64,000 nucleotides of DNA from Nostoc sp. UHCC 0302. GTDB lineage: Bacteria; Cyanobacteriota; Cyanobacteriia; Cyanobacteriales; Nostocaceae. The notes under the pieces were generated by a model that saw only the letters and a list, made by a program, of their open reading frames with translations, was not told the DNA's origin and searched no databases. The stretch's first letter is position 1. Each line of letters opens with the position of its first letter. The stretch spans positions 8,324,665-8,388,664 of the forward strand of contig NZ_CP151099.1 of the NCBI RefSeq assembly GCF_038096175.1, read 5' to 3'. A program made the translations under genes and the position numbers. Below, piece by piece: positions 9,958 through 18,954 of the stretch.

Positions 9958-10034
9958 ATTGGGGATTGGGTACTGGGTACTAGGGATTGGGAAAACTCTT
10001 CTCTAGTTTCTAGTTTCTAGTCCCCAGTTCCTAG
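9958..10034. repeat. Tandem GGGATTG/GGGTACT and TAGTTTC heptamers
   Basis: The stretch begins with G-rich heptamers (GGGGATT, GGGTACT, AGGGATT) and continues with TAGTTTC and CCCAGTT units. It separates psbV from the psbV2-like gene. Confidence 0.7.
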
Positions 10035-10133
10035 TCCTTCAGAACTTAGCCCTCAAAACTTTTGTTAAGACTACTCGATGCTACTTAAGCAGACACTTAC
10101 AGCGATCGCTCACAATCAACTCAGAAGCTTTGG

Positions 10134-10625
10134 ATGCTGTCTCAATTTTTCGTTCGTTTTCTAGTTTTAGTCTTTGCCTTATTGGTCTCTTTCAGCCCTA
10201 GTTTACCTGCCCAAGCTGCTAAGATTGACCCATATATAATCAGATATTTGCATATCACCGAGCCAATTGCTTTAGAAGTTGATACGCAAGGCAATACTCG
10301 TCTGTTTTCGCCAGAAGAATTGTCTGTTGGTAAACAACTCTTTGCAAATAACTGCATTAATTGCCATGTCGGTGGAGCAAATTTACCAGACCCCCAAGTA
10401 TCTTTGTCTCTAAAAAAACTTCAAGATGCCAGTCCACCGCGCGATCGCATTAATGCTCTTGCTAGCTTTATCCGCCAGCCTATGACCTATGACGGTAGCC
10501 AAGAGACCTATTGGTGCCGTCAAATGCCTCCTAGTTTACTATCCCAACAGGAAGTGGAAAGTTTGGCAGCTTTCGTTTTAACAGCGGCACAAAAAGCCCC
10601 TGGTTGGGGTACAGAAAATTTTTGA
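10134..10625 (+). CDS. psbV2: PsbV2-like low-potential cytochrome c
   Basis: This 163-residue paralogue of cytochrome c550 is encoded directly after psbV. It has a signal peptide (about residues 1-29, ending PAQA) and the haem motif CINCH at residues 74-78. It shares the MTYDG stretch with PsbV. At the position of the second PsbV haem ligand it carries Cys128 (YWCRQMP) instead of His. From what I recall of the Thermosynechococcus PsbV2 structure, a His/Cys haem is the hallmark of this protein. Its role is unsettled; it can partly replace PsbV. The ATG at 10134 gives the usual signal peptide. Confidence 0.88.
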   Translation: MLSQFFVRFLVLVFALLVSFSPSLPAQAAKIDPYIIRYLHITEPIALEVDTQGNTRLFSPEELSVGKQLFANNCINCHVGGANLPDPQVSLSLKKLQDASPPRDRINALASFIRQPMTYDGSQETYWCRQMPPSLLSQQEVESLAAFVLTAAQKAPGWGTENF

Positions 10626-10858
10626 AAAGCAAGGAAGCCTTACTATAGAAAAAACAAAATAAATTCTTTCGCTTTTAACTTGACTCATAGACATTTTGAT
10701 GTATTGCAGCCTCATAATTGTTACTGGTTGCATAGGTTTTTGCTATTGATTGCTCCTATTTTGGAAAAAAAAATTCTATCTACGACAGATTGTCATATTT
10801 GGTGTTGATTTTATTTAAAATAAGAAAGGAAAATAAAACTATTTATTAGGAGAGAGCC

Positions 10859-11278
10859 ATGAAATTAATGGCGACAAGCTGGAGACGCTTTAGTTTAGCT
10901 GTTTTGACAATTCTTTTAGTTGTTAGCAGTTTTGCTGTTTTTACTCCCAGTGCTGCGGCTGAAACATACCAAGTCAAACTAGGTAGCGACAAAGGACTAC
11001 TAGCATTTGAACCGAAAAAGTTGTCAATTAAACCAGGCGACACAATTGAATGGGTAAATAACAAAGTTCCTCCCCATAATATTGTGTTTGATAAGGACAA
11101 AAACCCTGCGAAGAGCGCCGATTTAGCTAAATCTCTGTCTCATAAGCAGTTACTGATGACTCCTGGTCAAAAGCAAACAACAACCTTTCCTGCGGACGCA
11201 CCTGCTGGTGATTACACCTTCTACTGCGAACCACACCGTGGTGCTGGCATGGTTGGCAAAATCACCGTTGAAGGCTAG
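10859..11278 (+). CDS. petE: Plastocyanin precursor
   Basis: Plastocyanin is the lumenal blue-copper protein that carries electrons from cytochrome b6f to photosystem I or cytochrome oxidase. The precursor has 139 residues; a signal peptide (residues 1-34) precedes the mature start ETYQVKLG. The copper ligands are all present: H73 (PPHN), C123, H126 and M131 in [17 protein letters not shown] lies six bases before the ATG. Its neighbour petJ encodes the alternative carrier. In organisms that have both, copper usually favours petE and copper lack favours petJ. Confidence 0.98.
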   Translation: MKLMATSWRRFSLAVLTILLVVSSFAVFTPSAAAETYQVKLGSDKGLLAFEPKKLSIKPGDTIEWVNNKVPPHNIVFDKDKNPAKSADLAKSLSHKQLLMTPGQKQTTTFPADAPAGDYTFYCEPHRGAGMVGKITVEG

Positions 11279-11644
11279 AAATAGCGTTTTTAACAGCAGC
11301 TCATTGTCATTGCTCGTTAGCGATATTATCAAAGAGCAACAGGCCATATTCTTATGGTGGCGCACATCATAAGTAGAAGACGGTAACAAGTGCTATCTCT
11401 CCAAAAGATGCCCAAGGCAGCGAGGCAATGGAAGAAATGAACTTAGTTACCGTCAATTTTAATTAAATTGTCTAAAAGGATTAATCGCGTTTATACTCTA
11501 CAGAGACTAGAGCATCATGAGGTAGAGTACACATAGCGGATGGCAACTGTAGACCCAACTAGAGCTTGTATGGCTTCTAGTAGACATAAAATATTCACTA
11601 AAGAATTTTTTCAGTTGCTTGAGGCTTGTTGCGAGGAGAATTTC

Positions 11645-11989
11645 TTGAGAATATTTTTATTAATGTTTCTGTTGGCGATCGCCTTGTTTAAATTAACATT
11701 CATTCGTCCAGCACTAGCCGCCGAAATATCCAATGGTGCTAAAATTTTTGATTCTAACTGTGCCTCTTGCCATATAGGTGGAGGTAACATTCTTATTAAT
11801 CAAAAAACCCTAAAAAAAGAAGCATTGTCAAAATACTTGGCAGATTATAATAGTGACTCAATTCAGGCGATTATCTCTCAGGTACAGAATGGTAAAAATG
11901 CTATGCCTGCCTTTAAAGGCAAGTTGAGCAATGAAGAGATTATAGAGGTAGCCGCTTACGTTTTCCAGCAAGCAGAACAAGGCTGGTAA
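11645..11989 (+). CDS. petJ: Cytochrome c6 precursor
   Basis: Cytochrome c6 replaces plastocyanin as the soluble carrier to photosystem I. I choose TTG 11645 because GAGGAG sits six bases upstream and the resulting 114 residues match the family. An in-frame ATG at 11540 would add 35 residues in front of a normal signal peptide. The signal ends PALAA near residue 26. The haem site is CASCH at 39-43 and the axial Met is M87 in NAMPAFKG. Between A26 and the haem site it follows c6 closely (NGAKIFDSN). A terminator follows at 12018-12049. Confidence 0.93.
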   Translation: MRIFLLMFLLAIALFKLTFIRPALAAEISNGAKIFDSNCASCHIGGGNILINQKTLKKEALSKYLADYNSDSIQAIISQVQNGKNAMPAFKGKLSNEEIIEVAAYVFQQAEQGW

Positions 11990-12017
11990 GTAGCTGAGAG
12001 ATTCATCTGCAATGAAT

Positions 12018-12049
12018 AAAAGCCCTTTGGTATACTTAGAGGGTTTTTT
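12018..12049 (+). terminator. Rho-independent terminator after petJ
   Basis: A hairpin of AAAGCCCT paired with AGAGGGTTT is followed by a run of T residues. It lies about 30 bases after the petJ stop. Confidence 0.75.
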
Positions 12050-12306
12050 GCTTATAAAAGATTCCAAACAATATAGCGTGGGATGCAATCAATCCCATGC
12101 TTTAAAGCATAACCTTGTTTTATTTTTTCTGTGCTGGAGCGTACACTTCTGTTTAGAAAGCTGGATTTTTCTATATTTATACAGCTAAACCTACCCCCAA
12201 GAGGGGGCAGGTATTAAACAATTTAATACATTCCTACTTCAGACTTTATAGCCTAAATAATTCTGCTTATCTCTAATCCAAAATTACCAACAAGTTTTTA
12301 TTTGTC

Positions 12307-13734
12307 TTATTCTGACTTTTGTCTTTTTTCTTTGACTTGGCGCAACTGTTCTATAAGTTTTTGACCAGAGTCGCTAGAAGTCGCAGACTGATTATTCACT
12401 CTTGGCAGGGATAATGGTTCAGGAGTAGCAGTCAATGAGGGCGCTGGCTGATTACTTCTGATTCGCAGCTCAGGTAATGGTTTGATAGTGGCTGCTGAGG
12501 GTAGAGGCTGACTATTATTCCTGATTTGTGGTATGGAGAATGGTTTAGGAGTAGCTTGAAACGAAGGATTTTTCTCTTGCGTTACTGCGTTAGTATTACT
12601 GTCGCTGTTTTGGAAACGTAAGCTAAATGGGTAAGAGCTAGTTTGCTTATCTTTCTTCGGGGGTTGTGTGTTGAAATACTGCCTTGCTTTTAATTGCAGT
12701 TCAGGAGAGACTGACTTATTCTGAAACTTGATATCTAAAACTTTACCGTCAGGATCTACTACTAATACACCCAAAACAGTACCTTGCAGAGTTGGCTTAT
12801 CCGTGGAGATTGTATCACGAATTACTGCTTTCTCCGCTACATTTGGGTATTCCTGCCGGACTATTTTTCTTAAATCTGTGTAGGCATTTACCTGAGCGAT
12901 CGCTGATTCGTTTACTTGAGAGGGTAACTCTGGAATATTGCGTGTTGTTGCTGCCTGAAATGGCGGCAAGCTTTGTCCTGCTAAAGCTAACTTATCTGCA
13001 CCTTGTAGAGGTTGCCCGATGGGTGCTAGTTGCGGCTGGCTTTCGGCAACTTGAGATGCATCGTTACTTGGCTGCGGGGTTTGGGGAGTTGTATTTTCCT
13101 GTGCTGTTATTACAGGATTAGTTTGAGGAACTGCGGGAGGTTGAGCATCTCGTAGCACGTCATCAGGTAGTTTCTGTGGCTGCAATTCGGGTAACTCGCT
13201 TACAGGCAGTGGCTTGCTTGCCTCATATTTAATATCACTATCATTCAAACGAGGAACTACTGATGAAGAGAATTTTTCACTGGTCTTGAAACCAGAGGTG
13301 TTAAAGCCTAAATCCCCTCTAGGAATCATCCGTAAAGACTGCCTTGTCGGTAGTGAGGAGACACGATAGTTGCTAGATGATTGAGGCAGTGGAGGCAACG
13401 AGAACTGATTAGCAGTAGTTGGTGGTAATGGGGGCAATACACTCTGGGAGTTAAAATTCGGAGAAGAAATTTGCCCTTGTAAAGGAAGTTGCGGTTGTAG
13501 GGCAACTTGGGGTGTGTTGGGATTTTGCGGCAGACGGCTTTGATCAGTTGGGGTTAATTCCAACAGTCCAACTGTTTTTGCGGATGTTTCTTTGGGTTTA
13601 CTAGAAGAGTCTACAGGCATCAACGGCACAATCATTGCAATAGCACCGTGGATGCCAAGAGAGGCTATAGCTGCTATCCCAATTGGCTGGCTTAAGATGT
13701 CCGGTATATTTTTCAGCAGGGAGACGTAAGACAT
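12307..13734 (-). CDS. TonB-like, proline/glutamine-rich envelope protein
   Basis: The product has 475 residues with a TonB-like layout. A short cytoplasmic N-terminus is followed by one membrane anchor at about residues 17-38 (IGIAAIASLGIHGAIAMIVP). A long Pro/Gln/Ser-rich spacer meant to cross the periplasm comes next. A folded domain near residues 300-370 (GTVLGVLVVDPDGKVLDIKF, then SPELQLKARQYF) resembles the TonB/TolA C-terminal domain. The domain is followed by another low-complexity tail with three similar PLPELRIRSNQ-like units. It probably links an inner-membrane energy source to an outer-membrane partner. No ExbB/ExbD or receptor genes are adjacent. Confidence 0.7.
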   Translation of the reverse strand: MSYVSLLKNIPDILSQPIGIAAIASLGIHGAIAMIVPLMPVDSSSKPKETSAKTVGLLELTPTDQSRLPQNPNTPQVALQPQLPLQGQISSPNFNSQSVLPPLPPTTANQFSLPPLPQSSSNYRVSSLPTRQSLRMIPRGDLGFNTSGFKTSEKFSSSVVPRLNDSDIKYEASKPLPVSELPELQPQKLPDDVLRDAQPPAVPQTNPVITAQENTTPQTPQPSNDASQVAESQPQLAPIGQPLQGADKLALAGQSLPPFQAATTRNIPELPSQVNESAIAQVNAYTDLRKIVRQEYPNVAEKAVIRDTISTDKPTLQGTVLGVLVVDPDGKVLDIKFQNKSVSPELQLKARQYFNTQPPKKDKQTSSYPFSLRFQNSDSNTNAVTQEKNPSFQATPKPFSIPQIRNNSQPLPSAATIKPLPELRIRSNQPAPSLTATPEPLSLPRVNNQSATSSDSGQKLIEQLRQVKEKRQKSE

Positions 13735-14296
13735 AGCTGTTATCGTTCACTCGGCTCAGTTGCGGTTGACTAGCTATTCTGAATCTTTTCAGAACTCTAT
13801 TAAAATAAATGCGTCCCTTTAAAAATAATAACTCTCTATTCTGGCGTTCTAACAAGGCTAGACTGCCATTTTTGCAAGTTTTTAATTTTTTGGAGGTTCA
13901 GCACTTCACTTTAAAGTTGCGTTTACTAACGAGATGTTTAAAAAATTACTACTTCTGAATTTTTATGAATTGTGCATTTCAAACTGAAAGCTTAGATAGT
14001 AAGGCACTTAGGCGATCGCATTAGAAGCGTTCTGTTATATATATAACTAAATTTGCTCCAATTGCTTCGATTTATACTAATACCTTTCAGTTAGCAATGC
14101 TTGGAGTTAAAGATGGCAGGCAGGGAGTTCTAGACTAGGAGTATTTCTGATAATGCTACCACATCAGCAGACTCTAAAACTGTTTCAAACTTGCCAATTT
14201 ATGAGACATTTGAGTCAAAAACCCCGCCATAAGTATTTAGCTTTTTGTAAAAAATCTTAAATCCGTCTGAGAAAGTTTGCTGTTGAAGGAAGCAAC
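13735..14296. other. Intergenic region, 562 bases
   Basis: This is AT-rich spacer between two divergent genes, so it should hold both promoters. It contains one HIP1 site (GGCGATCGC near 14011) and a TATATATAA tract near 14037. I see no supported gene or structured element. Confidence 0.5.
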
Positions 14297-15067
14297 GTGT
14301 CTGAAGAATTATTTTTGTACGTAACTAGTAGCTCTACTTTTTGCACAACCCTCATCTCTCAATCTCAAATGCCATTACCGACAGTTATTTTACCTGGATA
14401 TTTAGAGAGCGCGATCGCTTACCGCTCACTAGAACAATCACTACAAAATTTGGGTTTTCCTACAGTCACAGTGCCACTTAGACGGCGTGATTGGCTACCT
14501 ACTCTGGGAGGAAGACCTGTAACGCCTATTCTTTGGCAACTAGATCGCACAGTGAAGCAGATGTTGCAACAACATAATGTTAGCCAAATCAACTTGATTG
14601 GTCACTCAGCCGGAGGTTGGATATCCCGGATTTATATAGGAGAAAAGCCTTATTTTGCAAAACGTAGAGACCTAAAACCATCCCTTTGGGGAGCTTCTTC
14701 TCTAGTTGCTACTCTAGTAACATTGGGTACACCCCATATTAGCCAAGAACGTTGGACGCGCTGGAATCTAGATTTTGTCACCAATAACTACCCAGGAGCC
14801 TTTTATAAAAACGTTCATTACGTTTGTGTAGCTGGTAAAACCATCTTTGGCGAAAGACGGCGCGGTAGCTGGTTAGCTTACAGTAGTTACCAATTAACTT
14901 GTGGTAAGGGTGACACTTGGGGAGACGGGATTACACCCATAGAAGCAGCCCATTTGGAAGGTGCGGAAAATATTGTCATTGAAGGCGTCAAGCATTCTCC
15001 CAGGAGCCAAGGAATTTGGTATGGTTCACCAGAAGCATTAAAAGTTTGGGTAGAGTGTTTAGTTTAA
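14297..15067 (+). CDS. Lipase-like alpha/beta hydrolase
   Basis: The 256-residue protein contains the nucleophile elbow GHSAGG (IGHSAGGWISRIY). PTVILPGYLES, at about residue 28, forms the oxyanion region, and GDGITPIEAAHLEGA is a typical acid/His area with H233 near VKHSPRS. This fits a triacylglycerol-lipase-like or esterase family, probably cytoplasmic. The GTG at 14297 has AAGGA six bases upstream; an internal ATG at 14369 would remove 24 residues that lie before the conserved fold. The substrate cannot be predicted. Confidence 0.8.
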   Translation: MSEELFLYVTSSSTFCTTLISQSQMPLPTVILPGYLESAIAYRSLEQSLQNLGFPTVTVPLRRRDWLPTLGGRPVTPILWQLDRTVKQMLQQHNVSQINLIGHSAGGWISRIYIGEKPYFAKRRDLKPSLWGASSLVATLVTLGTPHISQERWTRWNLDFVTNNYPGAFYKNVHYVCVAGKTIFGERRRGSWLAYSSYQLTCGKGDTWGDGITPIEAAHLEGAENIVIEGVKHSPRSQGIWYGSPEALKVWVECLV

Positions 15068-15167
15068 AAAAATTTATCTTACTCTTAAAAAAGTCATATA
15101 TCTTAATTTTTCTTAGCTAAAATAGTAATAGGAATAAATACTTAGCAAAATATAGAAGGTGTCAGCT

Positions 15168-15803
15168 ATGCAAAGCACCAAGTTTGATAGGATTTTGCGG
15201 CGATTGGCGACGACATTATCAGTCGTGATTCTCACTCTGTGCTTGATTTACATCACTACCGGAGTTTTACTTTCTTTTTATTACCAACCGATAGCAGGCG
15301 GCGCTTATGAGTCTTTGAGAAGGATCAATACAGAAGTACCATACGGTTGGTTGTTCTATAGAGCGCACGATATTGCTGGTAATGCGCTAATTGCAATCGC
15401 CCTGATTCAAATTGTGGTGATGTTTTTAGGTAGGCAATATCGTAAAAGTTGGCTGATTGCTTGGGTTAGCGGAATTTTGTTTACTCTCAGTGCGATCGGG
15501 CTTGATTGGACAGCCATGATTTTAACTTGGGATCAAGAAGGATACTGGCGTTTTAACATTGAGCTAGGAACTATCGAAGCTATTCCTTTAATCGGTGGGC
15601 AGCTGCGCGATATCCTAACTGGGGGTGGAGCGATTAGCAGCGTGACTGTCCAACACCTTTACACAATACACAGCTATATTATTTCAGTGGCTGCCATAAC
15701 TTTTGCAGTGGTACATATATCTGCTTTACTCTGGCAGGAACAGCAAATGTATGCAGAAGAGCATAATTCTGAGTTGAGTAATTTGCAAGCATCAGAAGGC
15801 TAG
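15168..15803 (+). CDS. Cytochrome b6-like membrane protein
   Basis: The protein has 211 residues from ATG 15168 (GAAGG eight bases upstream; a GTG at 15159 is the alternative). It is close in length and pattern to cytochrome b6 and has four predicted membrane helices. It keeps GVLLSFYYQP, TEVPYGW and the His positions H67, H168 and H183 with b6-like spacing. Where b6 has the second His of the first pair, this protein has Gln81. It therefore keeps both ligands of one haem and one ligand of the other. No subunit IV or Rieske gene is adjacent. It is likely an electron-transfer b-type cytochrome distinct from the b6f complex. Confidence 0.8.
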   Translation: MQSTKFDRILRRLATTLSVVILTLCLIYITTGVLLSFYYQPIAGGAYESLRRINTEVPYGWLFYRAHDIAGNALIAIALIQIVVMFLGRQYRKSWLIAWVSGILFTLSAIGLDWTAMILTWDQEGYWRFNIELGTIEAIPLIGGQLRDILTGGGAISSVTVQHLYTIHSYIISVAAITFAVVHISALLWQEQQMYAEEHNSELSNLQASEG

Positions 15804-15810
15804 TAAAAAG

Positions 15811-15858
15811 TTCTGAGTGCTGAGTCCTGAGTTAAGAGTTAGGAGTTAGGAGTTATTA
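15811..15858. repeat. Tandem GAGTTAGGA/CTGAGT heptamers
   Basis: Units such as GTGCTGA, GTCCTGA, GTTAGGA lie between two converging genes. This is the same short tandem repeat type as elsewhere. Confidence 0.65.
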
Positions 15859-15902
15859 TTCTCTCCCTGCTCCCTTGCCCCTGCCTCCGTCAAAATCTAC
15901 GC

Positions 15903-17783
15903 TTATTGCGCGAGGGGAACTTCTTCAACCTCTGGTAACTTTTCCAGAGAGAGAGGAGTAGACTGGGTAGCACCAGATAGACGTTTTAAAAGATTTGGTC
16001 TGGGGTCAAATAAAAGGTAGATAATGCGATCGCCAACTTCCCACTCTTCGTTTGCTGGGATTACCTGTAGCTTTTCTTCTCGTTCTACCAATAACGGTAT
16101 CAATATCCCAGTCCGAATCTTTTCCTGTATGCGTTCTAGTTGAGTTGAAAATTCCGACTCATCAAGAGTAGTTGTTCCTAGCTTGACTCGTCCATCATTC
16201 AAATATTCATTCCAAGTCTTAATCGCTAAATCTGGGATAAAAGCTTGGTTAACTTTATTATTCACCGAGGTATTAGCCGGATCACGAGGAAAAACCGCTA
16301 AGACTCGCGGTGGCTTGAACTCCTCAGCTGCACGTTGAGCCAAGACATAATTCACCTCACCGTTACTAGTCATTGCCAAAAAAGTACCCATTGAGGCAAG
16401 TCCCGCCTCTTCTAAAACAGCAGCATCTAGCGCACTGCTGGCAAGAACCCGGAGATTCTGGGCTTCAGCTTGGACAAGACAGTCCGGATCAGTATCAATC
16501 ATTACTACGTTTTCGCCCCGCTCTTGAAAGAATCGGGCAATCAAAAGACTCAAGGGGTTACAACCTACAATCACTGCCCCAGTTGCCTCTTTGGAAGTAA
16601 TTTGCAACCACTTCGCCACTTTGCCAGCTGTTAACCCTTGGCAAACAACTGTCATGATGATTGTGAGAAAAACTAAAGCTTTAATCGAATCTCCGCCGTT
16701 AATGCCGCGTTGTGTGAGTAAAATCGCAAACAAGGAAGCCACAGAAGCGGAAACAATCCCTCTAGGAGCAACCCAGCTTAAAAATAGCTTCTGTCGCCAG
16801 TTGAGGTCACTATTCCAGGTACACAATAGGATGTTAATCGGGCGAACAACGAACATCAGTACCAAAACAGTGAATAAACTACCCCAACCCAAAGCAAAGA
16901 CACTCGCGATTGATAGGTCAGCTGCTAAGAGGATAAATAGCACTGATACGCTAAGAATAGTCAGTTGACCTTTAAAGCTTCGCAGCAAGCGTTCTTCTGG
17001 TACAGAGGAATTGGCAAATACTGCTCCTGCCACTACTGTTGTCATTACTCCAGACTCAGTACGGATCATCTGCGCCAGAGTAAACAGACTCCACAGTACC
17101 GCCAAAACTACTAAGTTTTTTAGCTCGAATGACATAAAATGGGCGCGTTTGAAAATCAAACTCATTAAGTAACCACCAGCAGCACCAATTGCCCCACCAA
17201 CACTGAGACGCATCAGTAAACCGACGATCGCATTGATTGGGTCAGCATCGCCGTTCAAAATGGTGTCGAGGACAACGAAGGCGAGTATCGCTCCTACTGG
17301 GTCAATTAAAACCCCTTCCCCTTCTAAGAGGGTTGCTACTTGCCGATCTACGTTGATTTGTTTGAGCAAGGGGCTAATTACCGTTGGCCCTGTCACCACA
17401 ACTATAGAAGCGTAGAGAAAAGCTATATTCCAAGGAAATTCACCCAACCAGTGAGCTGCCATGCTACCGCCCAGCAGCGTGATTAGTGTTCCTAGAGTGA
17501 CGAGGAGTTGCAGGCTAACTGAGACTCTGCCCATTTCTCGCAGATCCAAGTTAAGTCCACCTTCAAACAAAATTATTGCCGTAGCCAGAGCAACAATAAC
17601 TTCCAGCCCTGTGCCTAACAACTGCGGGTGCAATAGCCCCATACCATCAGAGCCAAGCAAGATCCCTAACAACAATAACAAAACGATGCTAGGAAACCGA
17701 AAGTATGCAGCTAGCACTTGGGCGCTAATGCCTGCAAAGACAGCGATCGCCATCTGTAAGGTGATTTCAAAAGATGCTTCCAT
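15903..17783 (-). CDS. Cation/proton antiporter with TrkA-N domain
   Basis: This is a 626-residue CPA-type antiporter that exchanges Na+ or K+ for H+ across the membrane. About 12 membrane helices fill residues 10-390. A helix carries ILFEGGLNLDLREMG, and VVVTGPTVISPLL and GVLIDPVGAI match the NhaP/KefB core. A cytosolic nucleotide-binding TrkA-N region follows near residues 398-500 (GAVIVGCNPLSLLIARFFQE, MIDTDPDCL), and then a TrkA-C-like tail near 530-600. The gene stands alone and probably serves pH and ion homeostasis. The exact ion is not predictable. Confidence 0.9.
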   Translation of the reverse strand: MEASFEITLQMAIAVFAGISAQVLAAYFRFPSIVLLLLLGILLGSDGMGLLHPQLLGTGLEVIVALATAIILFEGGLNLDLREMGRVSVSLQLLVTLGTLITLLGGSMAAHWLGEFPWNIAFLYASIVVVTGPTVISPLLKQINVDRQVATLLEGEGVLIDPVGAILAFVVLDTILNGDADPINAIVGLLMRLSVGGAIGAAGGYLMSLIFKRAHFMSFELKNLVVLAVLWSLFTLAQMIRTESGVMTTVVAGAVFANSSVPEERLLRSFKGQLTILSVSVLFILLAADLSIASVFALGWGSLFTVLVLMFVVRPINILLCTWNSDLNWRQKLFLSWVAPRGIVSASVASLFAILLTQRGINGGDSIKALVFLTIIMTVVCQGLTAGKVAKWLQITSKEATGAVIVGCNPLSLLIARFFQERGENVVMIDTDPDCLVQAEAQNLRVLASSALDAAVLEEAGLASMGTFLAMTSNGEVNYVLAQRAAEEFKPPRVLAVFPRDPANTSVNNKVNQAFIPDLAIKTWNEYLNDGRVKLGTTTLDESEFSTQLERIQEKIRTGILIPLLVEREEKLQVIPANEEWEVGDRIIYLLFDPRPNLLKRLSGATQSTPLSLEKLPEVEEVPLAQ

Positions 17784-18132
17784 GTTGTAGATTTTCAGCG
17801 ATATATTTCAAAATCTTTTGAAAAGAATCGCAAATATTAACTTTACAGGGTACAATATCGTACCCTTTATCCCTTGCAAAAGTCAGAGAATTTTATCCGA
17901 CTCAGTTTTTTGTGACACACCATTTATAACTTCTTGGCAATCAAGCAGGACACTGTTTGAGTAATAAACACATAAAAGCTCTAGTCAACCACCTTAATTG
18001 AGTGTTCTTACTCAACGATGTTTGTTCTTTAATCTATGTTCCGCTCAGAGGCCGATGTTTGTCTAATTAGTACTCAGTGAAGGCTTTTACTTACACCCAA
18101 TAGCGGCTGCCAAATTTTTTTAGCAAAAGCTG
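17784..18132. other. Intergenic region, 349 bases
   Basis: This is AT-rich spacer between the antiporter start and the tRNA-Glu promoter. It contains ACAATATCGTACCCTT near 17850. I see no gene or strong hairpin in it. Confidence 0.45.
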
Positions 18133-18161
18133 TTGACAAAGCTCGGAAAATTCGTTAATTT
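18133..18161 (+). promoter_or_regulatory. Sigma-70-type promoter of tRNA-Glu
   Basis: TTGACA at 18133-18138 is followed after 17 bases by TAATTT at 18156-18161. Transcription would start about 15 bases before the tRNA. The -35 box is perfect and the -10 box is moderate. Confidence 0.6.
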
Positions 18162-18181
18162 ATAAAAGGTCTGAGTCCGAT

Positions 18182-18254
18182 GCCCCCATCGTCTAGAGGC
18201 CTAGGACACCTCCCTTTCACGGAGGTAACGGGGATTCGAATTCCCCTGGGGGTA
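18182..18254 (+). tRNA. trnE: tRNA-Glu (TTC)
   Basis: This is a 73-base canonical cloverleaf. The acceptor GCCCCCA pairs with TGGGGGT, and the discriminator is A. The anticodon stem ACCTCC/GGAGGT surrounds the loop CTTTCAC with anticodon TTC. The T arm is GGGGATTCGAATTCCCC. In cyanobacteria this tRNA also supplies glutamate for tetrapyrrole synthesis. CCA is not encoded. Confidence 0.97.
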
Positions 18255-18351
18255 CTTCAAAGCAGAATCAAAGTGAAAAACACTTTTGTATTACTGCTTA
18301 CTAGTTAATCTGGCATTTGTGTAGTAGATGTAAATGCCAGACTAAGATAAC

Positions 18352-18954
18352 TTAAACTTTTCTACGGTCTAACTCTTCTACACGCTTGTGAATCGCTAGC
18401 AGATTTAGTTGCAAATCCTTGCTGAGACGATTTTCAATGATTGCCACTGGCATAGTGAGTTTAGGCCAAATTTGGATTGTGTAACAAAGACTTGTTCCCA
18501 CATACTCACCGATGGAACAAGGTTCTAAAGACCAGCTACCAGAAAAGCCTTTAAAATCTCCCTCCACCATGCGGAAGTTAATTTCTTTAGGGAAGTATTC
18601 TTCCAAATCCAGAACTACACGCGCACAAAATTTTAAATTTAGTAAGCGTTGAGAGCCTATTTGCTCCAGTCGAATACCACCGTTGGGATGTTCAAGCAGA
18701 CGACTCTTGGCAAGGTTGGGAATGAAGTCAGCTAAGGCTTCATAATCTGTGAGAACCTTCCAGATTTGTTCTACTGGTTTGGGGATTTGAATCTTAGCGC
18801 TGATTTGCCTTTGTCGCTCTGCTATCTTCTGAATTTGAACTTCTACATTAGCTAGCAAAGCAGCTGAACCAGCGGGTAAATCCTCTTCTATGTTGCTGTG
18901 ATCACTAGAGGACTGGAAATCAAGATCCTGTGTTGTGTTATGTTCTTTAGTCAC
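18352..18954 (-). CDS. START/SRPBCC-fold protein (COQ10/cyclase-dehydrase-like)
   Basis: The 200-residue protein has a polar N-terminal 50 residues followed by one SRPBCC fold. The fold begins RQISAKIQIPKPVEQIWKVL, continues TDYEALADFIPNLAKSRLLE, and ends with the long helix PVAIIENRLSKDLQLNLLAI. Such folds bind hydrophobic ligands. Its ATG lies inside the last codons of the upstream sensor-kinase gene (8-base overlap), so the two are co-transcribed and translationally coupled. The ligand is unknown. Confidence 0.85.
   Translation of the reverse strand: MTKEHNTTQDLDFQSSSDHSNIEEDLPAGSAALLANVEVQIQKIAERQRQISAKIQIPKPVEQIWKVLTDYEALADFIPNLAKSRLLEHPNGGIRLEQIGSQRLLNLKFCARVVLDLEEYFPKEINFRMVEGDFKGFSGSWSLEPCSIGEYVGTSLCYTIQIWPKLTMPVAIIENRLSKDLQLNLLAIHKRVEELDRRKV

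Noticed and set aside
11540..11644. N-terminal 35-codon extension of petJ from ATG 11540
   Set aside because: TTG 11645 has a good ribosome site and gives the standard precursor length with the signal peptide at the very N-terminus.
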